This document shows positions 12,556 to 21,591 of a stretch of 64,000 nucleotides of DNA, one piece after another. Each line of letters begins with the position of its first letter. Within the stretch, counting starts at the first letter, position 1. Under the pieces are notes generated by a model. That model saw only the letters and a list, made by a program, of their open reading frames with translations. It was not told the origin of the DNA and did not search any database. The stretch covers positions 6,739,001 to 6,803,000 of the forward strand of contig NZ_CP125380.1 of NCBI RefSeq assembly GCF_034009455.1, read 5' to 3'. The position numbers were made by a program, and so were the translations under genes. This DNA comes from Pseudomonas sp. P5_109. Lineage in GTDB: Bacteria > Pseudomonadota > Gammaproteobacteria > Pseudomonadales > Pseudomonadaceae.

Positions 12556-13754
12556 GAAGCGCTGGTTGGGGTGGTTGCTGCGATCGATGCGGCGGCCGGC
12601 GTTGGCGCTGGCGTGGCTGTCGAGGTGGCTGCTGCTAAAGCAGACGTTGCTACCGGAGCCGGGTTGGCTGGCTTGGCAACCGGTGCGGCGGCTGGCTTGG
12701 CGGCAACCGGCTTTTTCACTGCAGGTTTGGCTGCTGGTTTTGCAGCGGGTTTTGCCGCAGCAGGTTTGGCGGCAACTGGCTTGGCAGCGGCCGGCTTGGC
12801 GGCGACTGCTGGTTTCGCTGCAGCTGGTTTTGCGGCTGGTTTAGCAGCAGGTTTGGCAGCCGCTTTTACAGCAGGTTTTGCCGCAGGTTTGGCAGCGGGC
12901 TTGGCTGCTGGTTTTGCAGCGACGGGTTTGGCTGCCGGCTTGGCAGCAGGTTTCGCCGCAGCGGTCCGGGCAGCTGGTTTAGCGGCCGGTTTTGCAGCTG
13001 CTTTGGCTACTGGTTTTGCAGCCGGTTTAGCGGCTGGTTTGGCTGCCGGTTTTGCAGCCGGTTTTGCAGCCGGTTTAGCGGCGGCGGTTTTAGCCACGGC
13101 TGGTTTGGCAGCAGCGGCTTTTGCAGCGGCAGGTCGTGCAGCGGCTGGTTTGGCAGCCGTGGTTTTAGCGGCGGGTTTTGCGGCGCTGGCAGCAGCCGGT
13201 TTTCTCGCAGCAGGTTTTGCAGCAGGTTTGGCTGCGGCAGTTTTCGCTACTGGTTTGGCAGCGGCTGGCTTGGCAGCAGCAGGCTTGGCCGGTGCTTTTG
13301 CAGCAGCCGGTTTAGCAGCGGCTTTCTTCGCAGGTGCCGCAGCAGGCTTGGCCGCACGCAGGGACAACGCCTTGCCGACAGCCTCTTGTACACGACCGAC
13401 GCCCTGGGCCAGTTTCAGGCTTTCCTGAGCATCGCGCTTGAGTTGCAGAATGTAGCCGCGGGTTTCCGATTGACGATCCTTGAGGGCGTCGAGCAGCTCC
13501 TCAAGATCGCCCACTGCGCCCTTCGCCTTGGCTTGTGCCTTGGCTTTTCCGGACGCTGCAGCATCCTGCAATTTGGTGCGGGACTTGTGCAGTTTTTCTT
13601 GCGCTTTTCCGCGCTGCTTTTCCAGTTTGGCGAGCAGTTTTTCAGCATCAGCCAAGGCTTCGGAACAAGCGGTTTCCAGATGCTCGAGCAGGCTGCCCGA
13701 GAGTTGTTGGAGCAGGTGCAACGGAGTGTTTACTGGCTTCTTGGTGGCCGACAT
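12552..13754 (-). CDS. algP: AlgP, histone H1-like DNA-binding regulator
   Basis: 400-residue protein known as AlgP or AlgR3, a histone-H1-like protein reported to influence algD transcription in P. aeruginosa. Residues 1 to about 135 form a helical, coiled-coil-like domain (LLQQLSGSLLEHLETACSEA). From about 136 to 360 the sequence is a low-complexity array of KPAA-type units (AKPAAKPAAKPAA, with AAAKPA and VAAKPA variants), ending in a short Ala/Thr/Pro tail. The lysine-rich repeats should bind DNA by charge. The repeat DNA can change length by slippage. It lies in the usual algP-fkbP-algQ neighbourhood. The start was chosen for MSATKKPVNTPLHLL with GAGG upstream. Confidence 0.93.
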   Translation of the reverse strand: MSATKKPVNTPLHLLQQLSGSLLEHLETACSEALADAEKLLAKLEKQRGKAQEKLHKSRTKLQDAAASGKAKAQAKAKGAVGDLEELLDALKDRQSETRGYILQLKRDAQESLKLAQGVGRVQEAVGKALSLRAAKPAAAPAKKAAAKPAAAKAPAKPAAAKPAAAKPVAKTAAAKPAAKPAARKPAAASAAKPAAKTTAAKPAAARPAAAKAAAAKPAVAKTAAAKPAAKPAAKPAAKPAAKPAAKPVAKAAAKPAAKPAARTAAAKPAAKPAAKPVAAKPAAKPAAKPAAKPAVKAAAKPAAKPAAKPAAAKPAVAAKPAAAKPVAAKPAAAKPAAKPAAKPAVKKPVAAKPAAAPVAKPANPAPVATSALAAATSTATPAPTPAAASIAATTPTSAS

Positions 13755-13946
13755 GGTTTACCTCCTGGCTGAAGTGAGTGCGGCTCATACTAGACCTCTG
13801 CTGCAACCGCCGCTAGGGCATGTTGACACTATCGAAAGCGTTGTGTTGCAAAGGACTGAAAAACTTCTACGTCGGCGCGAAAGCAGTTCACCGTTGCGCA
13901 CATTCTCACTGGCATAATCGCCCGCAATTCAGGTCGGAGAGTGCCC

Positions 13947-14612
13947 ATGTCGCGCTACCTTTTTTTATCGCTGTGCGTGTTTTTTTCGGTGGCCCAAGCC
14001 GCCGAAACAACACAGGAGAATGAAGCCCACGATCTCGCTTACAGCCTGGGCGCAAGCCTTGGCGAACGCTTGCGCCAGGAGGCTCCCGACCTGCAACTCC
14101 AGGCACTGGTCGAAGGTTTGCAACAGGCCTACCAGGGCAAACCGCTGGCGCTGAAGGACGAGCAGATCCAGCAGATTTTGACCGAGCATGAAGCACGAAT
14201 CGCCATGCAGTCAGCCGAGCCGCAAAGCGAAATGGCACTGGAAAAAGAACAGAGCTTTCTCGCCGCCGAGAAAGCCAGGCCCGGCGTACGCGAACTGGCT
14301 GATGGCGTGCTGCTGACCGAGTTGACGCCGGGTACTGGCGCCAAGGCCGGACCGAACGGCAAGGTGCAGGTGCTGTACATCGGTCGCTTGCCCGACGGCA
14401 CGGTGTTCGATCAGAACAGTCAGCCACAATGGTTCAGTCTCGACAGCGTGATCGCCGGATGGCGCAGCGCATTGCAAAACATGCCGGTCGGGGCGAAATG
14501 GCGACTGGTGATTCCATCGGCCCAGGCCTATGGCGCCGACGGTGCCGGTGATGTGATCGCACCGTTCACTCCACTGGTGTTCGAAGTTGAATTGCGTGGT
14601 GCAACCAGCTGA
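13947..14612 (+). CDS. FKBP-type peptidyl-prolyl isomerase, periplasmic
   Basis: 221-residue precursor with a signal peptide (MSRYLFLSLCVFFSVAQA), an N-terminal helical dimerisation-like region (ETTQENEAHDLAYSLGASL to about residue 100) and a C-terminal FKBP domain (VLYIGRLPDGTVFDQN to FEVELRG). It is of the FkpA/Mip class, which combines chaperone and prolyl isomerase activity in the periplasm. The ATG at 13947 has GGAGA seven bases upstream; a GTG two codons earlier is less likely. It lies between algP and algQ as in P. aeruginosa. Confidence 0.9.
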   Translation: MSRYLFLSLCVFFSVAQAAETTQENEAHDLAYSLGASLGERLRQEAPDLQLQALVEGLQQAYQGKPLALKDEQIQQILTEHEARIAMQSAEPQSEMALEKEQSFLAAEKARPGVRELADGVLLTELTPGTGAKAGPNGKVQVLYIGRLPDGTVFDQNSQPQWFSLDSVIAGWRSALQNMPVGAKWRLVIPSAQAYGADGAGDVIAPFTPLVFEVELRGATS

Positions 14613-14625
14613 CAGCGGAAATGAA

Positions 14626-14651
14626 AAACGGCGTGCCGTGGCACGCCGTTT
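14626..14651 (-). terminator. Terminator between fkbP and algQ, best for algQ
   Basis: Inverted repeat AAACGGCGTGCC / GGCACGCCGTTT. The T-rich tail is better on the minus strand (TTTTTCATTT), so it mainly ends algQ; it can also stop the convergent FKBP transcript. Confidence 0.8.
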
Positions 14652-14672
14652 GAGGGTCTTGCGGGAAGCGAC

Positions 14673-15131
14673 TTAGGCCTGAACCTGATCGACTTCCTTG
14701 TGGGCGGTGTGCAGCACTTCGATCAGACAATCTTCCAGTTCGAAGCGTTCGTGCAACAGGCCACCCAGCTCCTTGAACTTATCCGCAACGCATTTTCCTT
14801 CGTCGCAAAGGTCATTGAACGCAAGCAGCTTCTCGGTGATGACATCGATGCGCGGGTAGATAGTCTCGGCGAGCTCCAGCCCACGCTTGTCGTTGAAGGC
14901 CTTGGCCTCCCCCGTCAGCTGCTCGTAGATCTCGAAATGCCCGGCCGATACATAATCGACCAGCACGCCGCAGAACTCCTGCAAAGGCTTGCGATTCGTG
15001 GACAGTGCCTCAGGATCGGCACCGAGCTTGTCGTATGCATCGATCAGTTCTTTGCGCTCCTGTAACCAGCGATCGATCAGCAGGTGCACTCCACCCCAGC
15101 GTTCCTGAGCATTCTGACAACTTTCGAGCAT
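14673..15131 (-). CDS. algQ: AlgQ (Rsd/AlgQ anti-sigma-70 factor)
   Basis: 152-residue protein of the Rsd/AlgQ family, which binds region 4 of the primary sigma factor and shifts RNA polymerase to alternative sigma factors; in P. aeruginosa AlgQ affects alginate and siderophore synthesis. It begins [20 protein letters not shown], the usual N-terminus, so the in-frame extension to 15239 is not used. GAGATCACC gives a ribosome site. Neighbours algP, the FKBP gene and dsbH are as expected. Confidence 0.95.
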   Translation of the reverse strand: MLESCQNAQERWGGVHLLIDRWLQERKELIDAYDKLGADPEALSTNRKPLQEFCGVLVDYVSAGHFEIYEQLTGEAKAFNDKRGLELAETIYPRIDVITEKLLAFNDLCDEGKCVADKFKELGGLLHERFELEDCLIEVLHTAHKEVDQVQA

Positions 15132-15308
15132 GGTGATCTCTCTTCCCTTGTGGGTCAGCTGCTCTATGCCCGCTCGCCTCTTGTAACGTCGGTGGGCGGT
15201 CAGGCAGAGCGTCATCGAGCAACATAATTCCAATGACACGTGCGGGCCAGATTATGCCCGCACGTCACTCGCTTCAAGGTACGCACGCGATAAAGTTCAT
15301 ACAAGTGT

Positions 15309-15860
15309 TTAATCGCCGGCAAAGGCCCGGTGCGACGACTCGCCGCTGAGTGGTCGCTGATAGCTGATCCAGACCAGTCGCAACGACTGGTAAACGGCCA
15401 GAACCATCATCGCGACGAAGAGCAGCAGGCTCCACTCCGTGATACTCAGGTCGAACAGCGTCCAGGAAATTTCCACACAATCGGCAGCCCCCTTGAACAC
15501 TTGCCGTAGCACGGACAGCCACGGAGAACTGGCGAACAGATCCGCCAGATGAGTCGAGCATGCCGCTGCGTGCTCCATCGGAAGGTTTTGCAGCAGAACC
15601 TGCCACCACGCCGTGACAGTGCCGGCCAGGCTGCAACAAAGACTGAGCAGCCAATACAGAACGTTTCCGATGCGACCCGGACCATGGACCGAAGCCATCA
15701 GGCAGACAGCGGTCAGGAGCGCCAGACAAACCCGTTGCGCAAGACACAAACCGCAAGGCCGCAGGCCGACCGCATATTCCAGGTAGAAGGACACGCCCAT
15801 CGCCAGGGCACCCGCAATGAAAGCCATGAAAAACAAGGAGCGTGAGCAGGCCAATGACAT
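15309..15860 (-). CDS. dsbB: Disulfide bond formation protein B (DsbB/DsbH)
   Basis: Four-helix inner-membrane quinone reductase that reoxidises DsbA. The 183-residue protein has the first periplasmic cysteine pair at C36 and C39 (CGLC) and the second at C101 and C128, all required for activity. Its position next to algQ and the hem genes matches the locus named dsbH in P. aeruginosa; pseudomonads commonly have a second dsbB elsewhere. Confidence 0.93.
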   Translation of the reverse strand: MSLACSRSLFFMAFIAGALAMGVSFYLEYAVGLRPCGLCLAQRVCLALLTAVCLMASVHGPGRIGNVLYWLLSLCCSLAGTVTAWWQVLLQNLPMEHAAACSTHLADLFASSPWLSVLRQVFKGAADCVEISWTLFDLSITEWSLLLFVAMMVLAVYQSLRLVWISYQRPLSGESSHRAFAGD

Positions 15861-16123
15861 GGCTTTTCCGTAAAAGTAGTGACAGACCGTTACGGTAGAG
15901 GAAAGCGCGACGGCCTTTCAAGGCAAGTGCCCACAGAGACTTCAGCGCAGGTGTAGGGAAATCCCGACGCAGGTGAGGGGATAAAATGTAGTCCTTTGTA
16001 GGACTTTGCCTGCGACGAGATTTGGCGACTGAATTTCAACCAATTTTCGTACTGCGGCGAGGGCAATTGCTCCCTCGCCGCAGTTCATCGCTCAGACGCC
16101 AGAGCCCGGCGCCAGCGAATGGG
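15861..16123. other. Gap dsbH-hemY with one strong hairpin
   Basis: 263 bp without a gene. It holds a perfect 12-bp stem, CTGCGGCGAGGG / CCCTCGCCGCAG, with an 8-base loop at 16052-16083, about 40 bp beyond the hemY stop. It resembles the core of the GTGGCGAGGGAGCTTGCTCCCTCGCCAC repeat family. It lacks a clear T-run and may stop or protect the hem operon transcript. Confidence 0.6.
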
Positions 16124-17362
16124 TCAAGCGCGGACGGGCACTGGCAGAGGGGCCGCGAGCAAGCGTTCATCCAACAACCCCAGGCCTTCCTGAAACAGCT
16201 GGTTGCTGCGTTCGGTATCGCCCATTTGCGCCAGCAAGCGTGCCAGCTCCGCACAGGCTTCCGGATTGCGTTGTACACGCAGGCTGCTTTCCAGATAGTC
16301 CCGCGCCTTGCCCCACAAACTGTTTTGCAGGCACAGGCGACCCAGTGTCAGCAGCAGGCCCGGATCGGCCGGATGGTCCTTGAGCCAACCTTCGGCAGTC
16401 TGCAACTGGCGGGTCGGATCATTGCCGCGAACCAGCCCGTAGATACGAGCCAGATGGCTGTCGTAGCCGCGTTTCAGAGCAGTTCGCAGCACTTCTTCGG
16501 CCTCGACATGAGCCCCTAACTGCCGCAGTTGTTCGGCATACGCGAGCACCAGTTGCGGCTCCTGGCGTTGTGCCGAAGTCAGTTGCTGCCAGGCGCGTTC
16601 GAGCGATTGCTGCCCCACCGCACCGTCGTCTTCCCGTTGCGCCGCCAGAGACAGGTTCGCCCCCCAGGCCCGACGCTCAAGCTCGGCGAGTTCAGCCGCC
16701 GGCAAAATTTTGTCCTTGCGCAGCTCCGGCAGCAGGCGAATCAGTGCCGACCAGTCACCACGCTGCTGAAGCAGGCGCTGCAACTGACGCAGGGTCTGTG
16801 CGTTATGCGGGTGGCGCTCACGCATGGCTTGCAGGGTAGCGAGGGCACCTTCGGTATCACCGCGGTCAGTCTGCAACTGGGCGTGGTTCAAGGCGATCGC
16901 CAACTCGGCCTGAGGCTGACGCTCCAGGGCGCGCTCCAGCAGGTTGTCGCTTTCTTCGTAATGGCCTAGTTCGTTCGCGGCACGGGCCGCGCCGAGGTAG
17001 TAAAGCAGCGGCTGGCGCTCGGCTTCGGCGGCCCGATGCAAGTGCCGTTGCGCGCTGGCCCAGCGACCCTCGGCCAGGTCCAGCTGACCGTGTTCGATCG
17101 CCACCTGCACCCGACGGCTGCGGTTACGCCGTGACCACGGATTGACCACGCCGCTGGAAGTCATCACCAGTTCGACCAGCGCCTTGATGCCCCAGATCAC
17201 CAGCCAGAGCACAGCCACCAGCGCCAAGGTAGCCCACAGGCTCGACTCGTAGCGGAAGGTCTTGTAGGCAACCAGCACGTAACCGGAATGTTCGGCAATC
17301 GCCAACCCCAGCGCAGCGGTAGCGGCGACAACGAGGAACACGATCACAAAGAGGCGTCTCAT
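16124..17362 (-). CDS. hemY: HemY-like protein of the hem operon
   Basis: 412-residue inner-membrane protein of the proteobacterial HemY family (distinct from the Gram-positive protoporphyrinogen oxidase also called HemY). Two membrane segments at about 5-25 and 42-65 are followed by a long tetratricopeptide-like helical region, with repeated A..LL..AL patterns. Its role in haem synthesis is not proven in detail. It overlaps hemX by 4 bp (ATGA type), showing translational coupling in hemC-hemD-hemX-hemY. Confidence 0.92.
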   Translation of the reverse strand: MRRLFVIVFLVVAATAALGLAIAEHSGYVLVAYKTFRYESSLWATLALVAVLWLVIWGIKALVELVMTSSGVVNPWSRRNRSRRVQVAIEHGQLDLAEGRWASAQRHLHRAAEAERQPLLYYLGAARAANELGHYEESDNLLERALERQPQAELAIALNHAQLQTDRGDTEGALATLQAMRERHPHNAQTLRQLQRLLQQRGDWSALIRLLPELRKDKILPAAELAELERRAWGANLSLAAQREDDGAVGQQSLERAWQQLTSAQRQEPQLVLAYAEQLRQLGAHVEAEEVLRTALKRGYDSHLARIYGLVRGNDPTRQLQTAEGWLKDHPADPGLLLTLGRLCLQNSLWGKARDYLESSLRVQRNPEACAELARLLAQMGDTERSNQLFQEGLGLLDERLLAAPLPVPVRA

Positions 17363-18522
17363 GGCGTGGCCTCCGGCGCGGTGTTCGCGGCAGGCTTGGC
17401 CAGTGGTTTGACCGAGTCTTCGGCGTTGACGTTGCGCCGCTCCAGATACCCCTGCACCGCGCTCAGGGTGCCGGTCATATCCGGTGTGACGACCGTGACG
17501 GGTTGCTTGCTCAGCTCGGCCACCTGCTCAAGCATGATTTTGCTTTGCGCGTTGTCCGGGTTGAAGTTGCCCTTGAGGATGTCCCGCGCTTCGTCCAGCA
17601 CCTGGGAGTAAACCGCCGCCTGGCCATTGAGTGCGGCCCACTGTGCCTGCTCCAGCGCCAGGCTCAGGGCCAGGCGTACCTGACTCAGGCTCTGGCCGGC
17701 GAGCAATGGGCGAACGTTTTTGTCGGCATTGAAATCGATACGGATGTAGCGCGAAATCTGGTCCCACCATTGCGCCCAGCGACTGGCACCGTCGCCATCG
17801 GAGGTCAGGCCCAGCAACGAATCGCCACGATCCTTGTACTCCGGTGCCAGCTCGGTGAGGCTGGTCACCTGGTCGCGCAGCGCGCCCAGGCGCAGAAACA
17901 GCCCGGTGCGATCCGGTTGCTCGGTACTGCGCAAGGCGATCAGGGTCTTGGCCACCTGCTCGCGAGCGGCAAAGGAACCCGGATCATTCTGCTCGCGCAG
18001 TATCTCGTCGGCCCCCTGGACCAATGCCTGGGCGCTGCTGATGTCCTGCAATGCAGACAGTCGCAGGCTGGCCAGGCGCAGCAGGTGCTCGGCCTCGGCC
18101 AGACGCCAGTCCTTGCGGCTGGCGCCGAGTACGGTTTCCAGACGCTGGTTCAGACGCTGCTGATCACCTTGCAGCTGGATCACCAGACGACTGCGTGCTT
18201 CCAGTTCATCGGCGGCAGGCAATTGCGCCAGGCGTGCGCTCAGGCGTTCCTCATTGAGCTTGAGGCTCTGCGCCTGGTCGTTCAACGCCTGTACCTGGTT
18301 CAGTTGCTGCTGATTGTTGGCCTGCAGGTGACGCACCTGCCAGACACCCCAACCACCCACCGCGACACCGGCCGCACCCAACAGCAGCGCGATGATTGCC
18401 AGACCATTGCCTCGACGCTGCTCGGCAGCTGGTGGCGGCGGCGGCAGTTCTTCAACAAATGCATCTACAGGTGCATCGAGCACCGGTCGCGAGTCATCTT
18501 TAGGCAAGGCTGTTTCGCTCAC
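17359..18522 (-). CDS. hemX: HemX, uroporphyrinogen-III methylase-related membrane protein
   Basis: 387-residue protein of the HemX family. The cytosolic N-terminal tail is Pro/Glu-rich (about 1-35), one membrane segment follows (GLAIIALLLGAAGVAVGGWGV), then a long coiled-coil and helical periplasmic domain ending in a Pro/Ala tail. It is often annotated as uroporphyrinogen-III C-methyltransferase, but it lacks the methylase fold of CobA/SirA, so that label should not be trusted. It is third in the hem operon, 16 bp after hemD. Confidence 0.92.
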   Translation of the reverse strand: MSETALPKDDSRPVLDAPVDAFVEELPPPPPAAEQRRGNGLAIIALLLGAAGVAVGGWGVWQVRHLQANNQQQLNQVQALNDQAQSLKLNEERLSARLAQLPAADELEARSRLVIQLQGDQQRLNQRLETVLGASRKDWRLAEAEHLLRLASLRLSALQDISSAQALVQGADEILREQNDPGSFAAREQVAKTLIALRSTEQPDRTGLFLRLGALRDQVTSLTELAPEYKDRGDSLLGLTSDGDGASRWAQWWDQISRYIRIDFNADKNVRPLLAGQSLSQVRLALSLALEQAQWAALNGQAAVYSQVLDEARDILKGNFNPDNAQSKIMLEQVAELSKQPVTVVTPDMTGTLSAVQGYLERRNVNAEDSVKPLAKPAANTAPEATP

Positions 18523-18538
18523 GTATCCATCCTTTGCA

Positions 18539-19306
18539 TTAGAAAACGGGTACGGGATGCTCCCGTAACGCCGTCAGCAAGGCCGCGGCACTCGCGCCGC
18601 GACAATCCACAACTGTTTTGGCCCCGGCGGCACGCGCCATTTCGGCAACCCTGGGGCTTGGTACAAACAATGGCAACCGCGCCAACTGCGGCCAGGCGTC
18701 GCCGGCCAATTGATGCAGGTGCTCAAAACCTTGTCCACTGCTGACCACCAGCCCGTTCAGGCGTTCCGCCTGGATCCGTTGCGCTAGCGCGGCCGGCGGG
18801 TAAATCGGCAGTGCCCGGCGGTACAACTCCAGATACTCGACACTAGCACCAAGCTCACGCAAACGCTCAGCCAGCAACTCGCGCCCGCCCTCTCCGCGCA
18901 GAATCAGCACTCGCGCATCGGGTCGTGCGATAGCCTCGCGCAGTCGGGAAAGTTCGAGCAAGGCTTCACTGTCATCGCCCTCTGCCGGGAAGCTCACGTC
19001 CAGCCCGCGACCCTCGAGGATCTGCGCAGTCGCCGCGCCGACACTGAACCACTTCACACCCGGCGGTGTTGGCCAATACCGCTCAAGCAGTTCGACGCCG
19101 ATCCGGGCTGCCGGTTTGCTGACCACGATGACGGCGCAGAACTGATCCAGCGCCGCAATCACCTGGCGCATTGTGTCAGTGGCCGCAATGGGCATGATGT
19201 CCAAAAGCGGCAGACTGTTACTGAATATCCCCTGCTCGGCCAAAAGACTGCTTAGCGCCGCCGCCTCTTCGGCGGGACGCGTCAGCAGCAAGCGCCAACC
19301 GGTCAC
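18539..19306 (-). CDS. hemD: Uroporphyrinogen-III synthase
   Basis: Closes hydroxymethylbilane with inversion of ring D to give uroporphyrinogen III. The 255-residue protein has the usual N-terminal [13 protein letters not shown] and central [19 protein letters not shown] segments; the family is poorly conserved but the operon context settles the call. The start overlaps the hemC stop by 4 bp, so translation is coupled. Confidence 0.94.
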   Translation of the reverse strand: MTGWRLLLTRPAEEAAALSSLLAEQGIFSNSLPLLDIMPIAATDTMRQVIAALDQFCAVIVVSKPAARIGVELLERYWPTPPGVKWFSVGAATAQILEGRGLDVSFPAEGDDSEALLELSRLREAIARPDARVLILRGEGGRELLAERLRELGASVEYLELYRRALPIYPPAALAQRIQAERLNGLVVSSGQGFEHLHQLAGDAWPQLARLPLFVPSPRVAEMARAAGAKTVVDCRGASAAALLTALREHPVPVF

Positions 19307-20244
19307 TCGTGGCCAGCCTCGCCATACACCGCTTTGAGAATGGCGTCCGCACCCTGGCTGAGCAGGTCTTCGGCCACTCGCACACCCAGCGCCTCGGCAT
19401 CGCCACGAGGGGCGCGGGCCTGTGCGCTGAGCAGCAGGCCACCGGCTGGATCGCCCACCAGCCCGCGCAACCAGACCTGCTCGCCCTCCAGTACGGCGTA
19501 GCAGGCAATCGGCACCTGGCAGCCACCATTGAGGTGCTTGTTGAGGGCACGTTCGGCGGTCACGCGGGTGGCGGTGTCCTGGTGATGCAGGGGCGTCAGC
19601 AGTGCATGGATTTCACTGTCGGCGCTACGGCATTCGATACCCACCGCGCCCTGGCCACCGGCCGGAAGGCTGTCGTCGACACTGATGGCCGAAGTGATGC
19701 GATCTTCAAAGCCCAGGCGGATCAGGCCGGCAGCGGCAAGGATGATGGCGTCGTATTCACCGGCATCGAGCTTGGCCAGGCGGGTATTGACGTTGCCGCG
19801 CAGGAAGCGGATTTCCAGGTCCGGGCGACGGGTCAGCAATTGAGCCTGGCGACGCAGGCTGGAGGTGCCGACGATGCTGCCCTGGGGCAACTCATCCAGA
19901 TTGGCGTAGGTGTTGGAAACGAAGGCATCGCGCGGGTCTTCCCGCTCGCAAATGCAAAACAGGCCAAGGCCTTCGGGGAAGTCCATCGGCACGTCCTTCA
20001 TGGAGTGCACGGCGATGTCGGCTTCATTATCCAACAGCGCGGTTTCGAGTTCCTTGACGAACAGGCCCTTGCCGCCGATTTTCGACAGCGGTGAGTCAAG
20101 CAGCTTGTCACCACGGCTGACCATGGGGACGAGGGTCACCAGCAGGCCCGGATGAGCTGCTTCAAGACGGGCTTTGACGTATTCGGCCTGCCACAGGGCG
20201 AGTGCGCTTTTGCGGGTGGCGATGCGGATTTCGCGAGAGGACAT
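19303..20244 (-). CDS. hemC: Porphobilinogen deaminase (hydroxymethylbilane synthase)
   Basis: Polymerises four porphobilinogen units to hydroxymethylbilane. The 313-residue protein starts [20 protein letters not shown], contains [14 protein letters not shown] and the dipyrromethane-cofactor cysteine in [14 protein letters not shown]. First gene of the hemC-hemD-hemX-hemY operon; algR lies 139 bp upstream on the same strand. Confidence 0.97.
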   Translation of the reverse strand: MSSREIRIATRKSALALWQAEYVKARLEAAHPGLLVTLVPMVSRGDKLLDSPLSKIGGKGLFVKELETALLDNEADIAVHSMKDVPMDFPEGLGLFCICEREDPRDAFVSNTYANLDELPQGSIVGTSSLRRQAQLLTRRPDLEIRFLRGNVNTRLAKLDAGEYDAIILAAAGLIRLGFEDRITSAISVDDSLPAGGQGAVGIECRSADSEIHALLTPLHHQDTATRVTAERALNKHLNGGCQVPIACYAVLEGEQVWLRGLVGDPAGGLLLSAQARAPRGDAEALGVRVAEDLLSQGADAILKAVYGEAGHE

Positions 20245-20383
20245 GGATCAATCCGTACTGAATAGATACGGCGGATAATAACAGCTCAGCCAAATCCACT
20301 TTGACTTGTATCAGATACTACTCGGCCTCCCTGGCCCCGGATGTCCGGCAATCGGGTGTGAAATTTGCCTGCGGACAGCTGTT

Positions 20384-21130
20384 TTAAAGCTGCTGCATCA
20401 TCTTGCGCACGCCAGCCACATGACGCCGACTGACGATCAGCGCATCACCGTTGAGGCCCTTGAGGAACAACTGAAAATGCCCCAGGGGTGTGCGCTGCAA
20501 TCGCTCGATACGCTCACGAGCCACCAGAGCGTTGCGATGGATCCGCACGAAACGGTCACCGAATTCGTCTTCGAGGGCCTTGAGCGGCTCATCGAGCAGC
20601 ACTTCACCGGCTTCGTGACGCAAGGTTACGTATTTGTGGTCGGCAATGAAGTAAACCACCTGATCCAGCGGAATCAGCTCGATCCCTTTTCGGGTCCGGG
20701 CGCTGATATGGCTGCGCGGGCCGCTGCCACTGTCGGCAGCAGGACGGGTCAGGGCGGCGAGCTGGGCACGATTGGGGCGCTCGGCTCTCTTTAATGCGTC
20801 ATGTAACTGTTCAGTTCTCACAGGTTTCACCAGATAGCCTACGGCGCTGGCCTGTAAGGCTTCCACGGCAAATTCATCGGGCCCGGCGCAGAACACCACG
20901 GCGGGCGGAGTTTCGCGTTCGCACAACCGAGCAGCCACTTGCAGGCCATCGAGACCGGGCATGCGGATATCAAGCAGCACGATATCCGGCTTGTGGCTGT
21001 CGATCAGTGCCAACGCCTCTTCGCCATTCGTGGCACTAGGCTCCAGGACACTGTATCCCTCGAGTTCGCCAACCATTCGGCTCAGGCGCTCGCGGGCCAA
21101 GGGTTCGTCATCAACGATCAGGACATTCAT
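20384..21130 (-). CDS. algR: LytTR response regulator AlgR
   Basis: 248-residue response regulator, the same length as P. aeruginosa AlgR. Receiver domain at 1-120 with acidic pair D7/D8 and phosphoacceptor D54 (DIVLLDIRMPGLDG); LytTR DNA-binding domain from about 145 (IELIPLDQVVYFIADHKYVTL). In P. aeruginosa AlgR controls alginate, twitching and virulence genes with the partner kinase AlgZ/FimS. Here the kinase gene is only a remnant, yet its stop still overlaps the algR ATG (ATGA), so algR seems to have lost its cognate sensor. Confidence 0.96.
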   Translation of the reverse strand: MNVLIVDDEPLARERLSRMVGELEGYSVLEPSATNGEEALALIDSHKPDIVLLDIRMPGLDGLQVAARLCERETPPAVVFCAGPDEFAVEALQASAVGYLVKPVRTEQLHDALKRAERPNRAQLAALTRPAADSGSGPRSHISARTRKGIELIPLDQVVYFIADHKYVTLRHEAGEVLLDEPLKALEDEFGDRFVRIHRNALVARERIERLQRTPLGHFQLFLKGLNGDALIVSRRHVAGVRKMMQQL

Positions 21131-21435
21131 ATTGCGCTGGATTCCTGCGTGAGTCTCGCACAAGGATAGCGTAGACAGGTGAAGTGACGTCCGTCACCGC
21201 GATCCACGCTAAGACTAGCGCGAGCGTCAAAAAGTGCCGCTGGTCCGGCGGCTAAATTTTCATCTGCCGGGCGATTGGCGGCCCAGGCCCGCATTGGCGA
21301 CACATCGCCACAGGGTTTGCTGATACGCAATATGATCACCCCCCTCTTCTTATAGTCAGCGGCTGCACCGAGAAGTGCGCTGATCCTACTGTCCAACTGT
21401 AGACGGTTGCCGGGACGATATAGCTCAATTGGCAA
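21127..21435 (-). pseudogene. algZ: Remnant of sensor kinase gene algZ (fimS), 3' end only
   Basis: The last ~36 codons of this frame (LFDARASLSVDRGDGR, then HFTCLRYPCARLTQESSAI) resemble the end of the HATPase domain of LytS/AlgZ-type kinases, where a conserved NxRERL motif leads into LLFGxRAxLxV. The stop overlaps the ATG of algR by 4 bp in the same frame relation as intact algZ-algR pairs. Upstream the frame gives no kinase sequence, and only 461 bp separate algR from argH, too little for a gene of about 350 codons. I infer deletion of most of algZ; the upstream part of this open frame is probably not coding. Confidence 0.6.
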
Positions 21436-21591
21436 ATATCGTTCGGCAAAAATGCGCGGGCCTTACCCGGGCCATGGCTCATCCCCCGAAAAAAAACGTG
21501 TCGACCAGTGTCAGCGACAGGATTGGCAACCCTGTTATTATCCGCGCCAGCGTTCCACGCCTTCTTTCTTCAAGCCGATACGAGCGAATTC

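Noticed and set aside
12571..13428. 285-codon plus-strand frame of GFAAGLA repeats
   Set aside because: Antisense image of the KPAA repeat of algP; no ribosome site or family.
17359..18522. HemX as a uroporphyrinogen-III methyltransferase
   Set aside because: The sequence has one membrane helix and coiled-coil region but no SAM-methylase motifs, so the traditional label is not supported.
21413..21445. tRNA-like ATAGCTCAATTGGCA in the algR-argH gap
   Set aside because: It resembles a D-arm, but no anticodon arm, T-arm or acceptor stem follows; chance resemblance.
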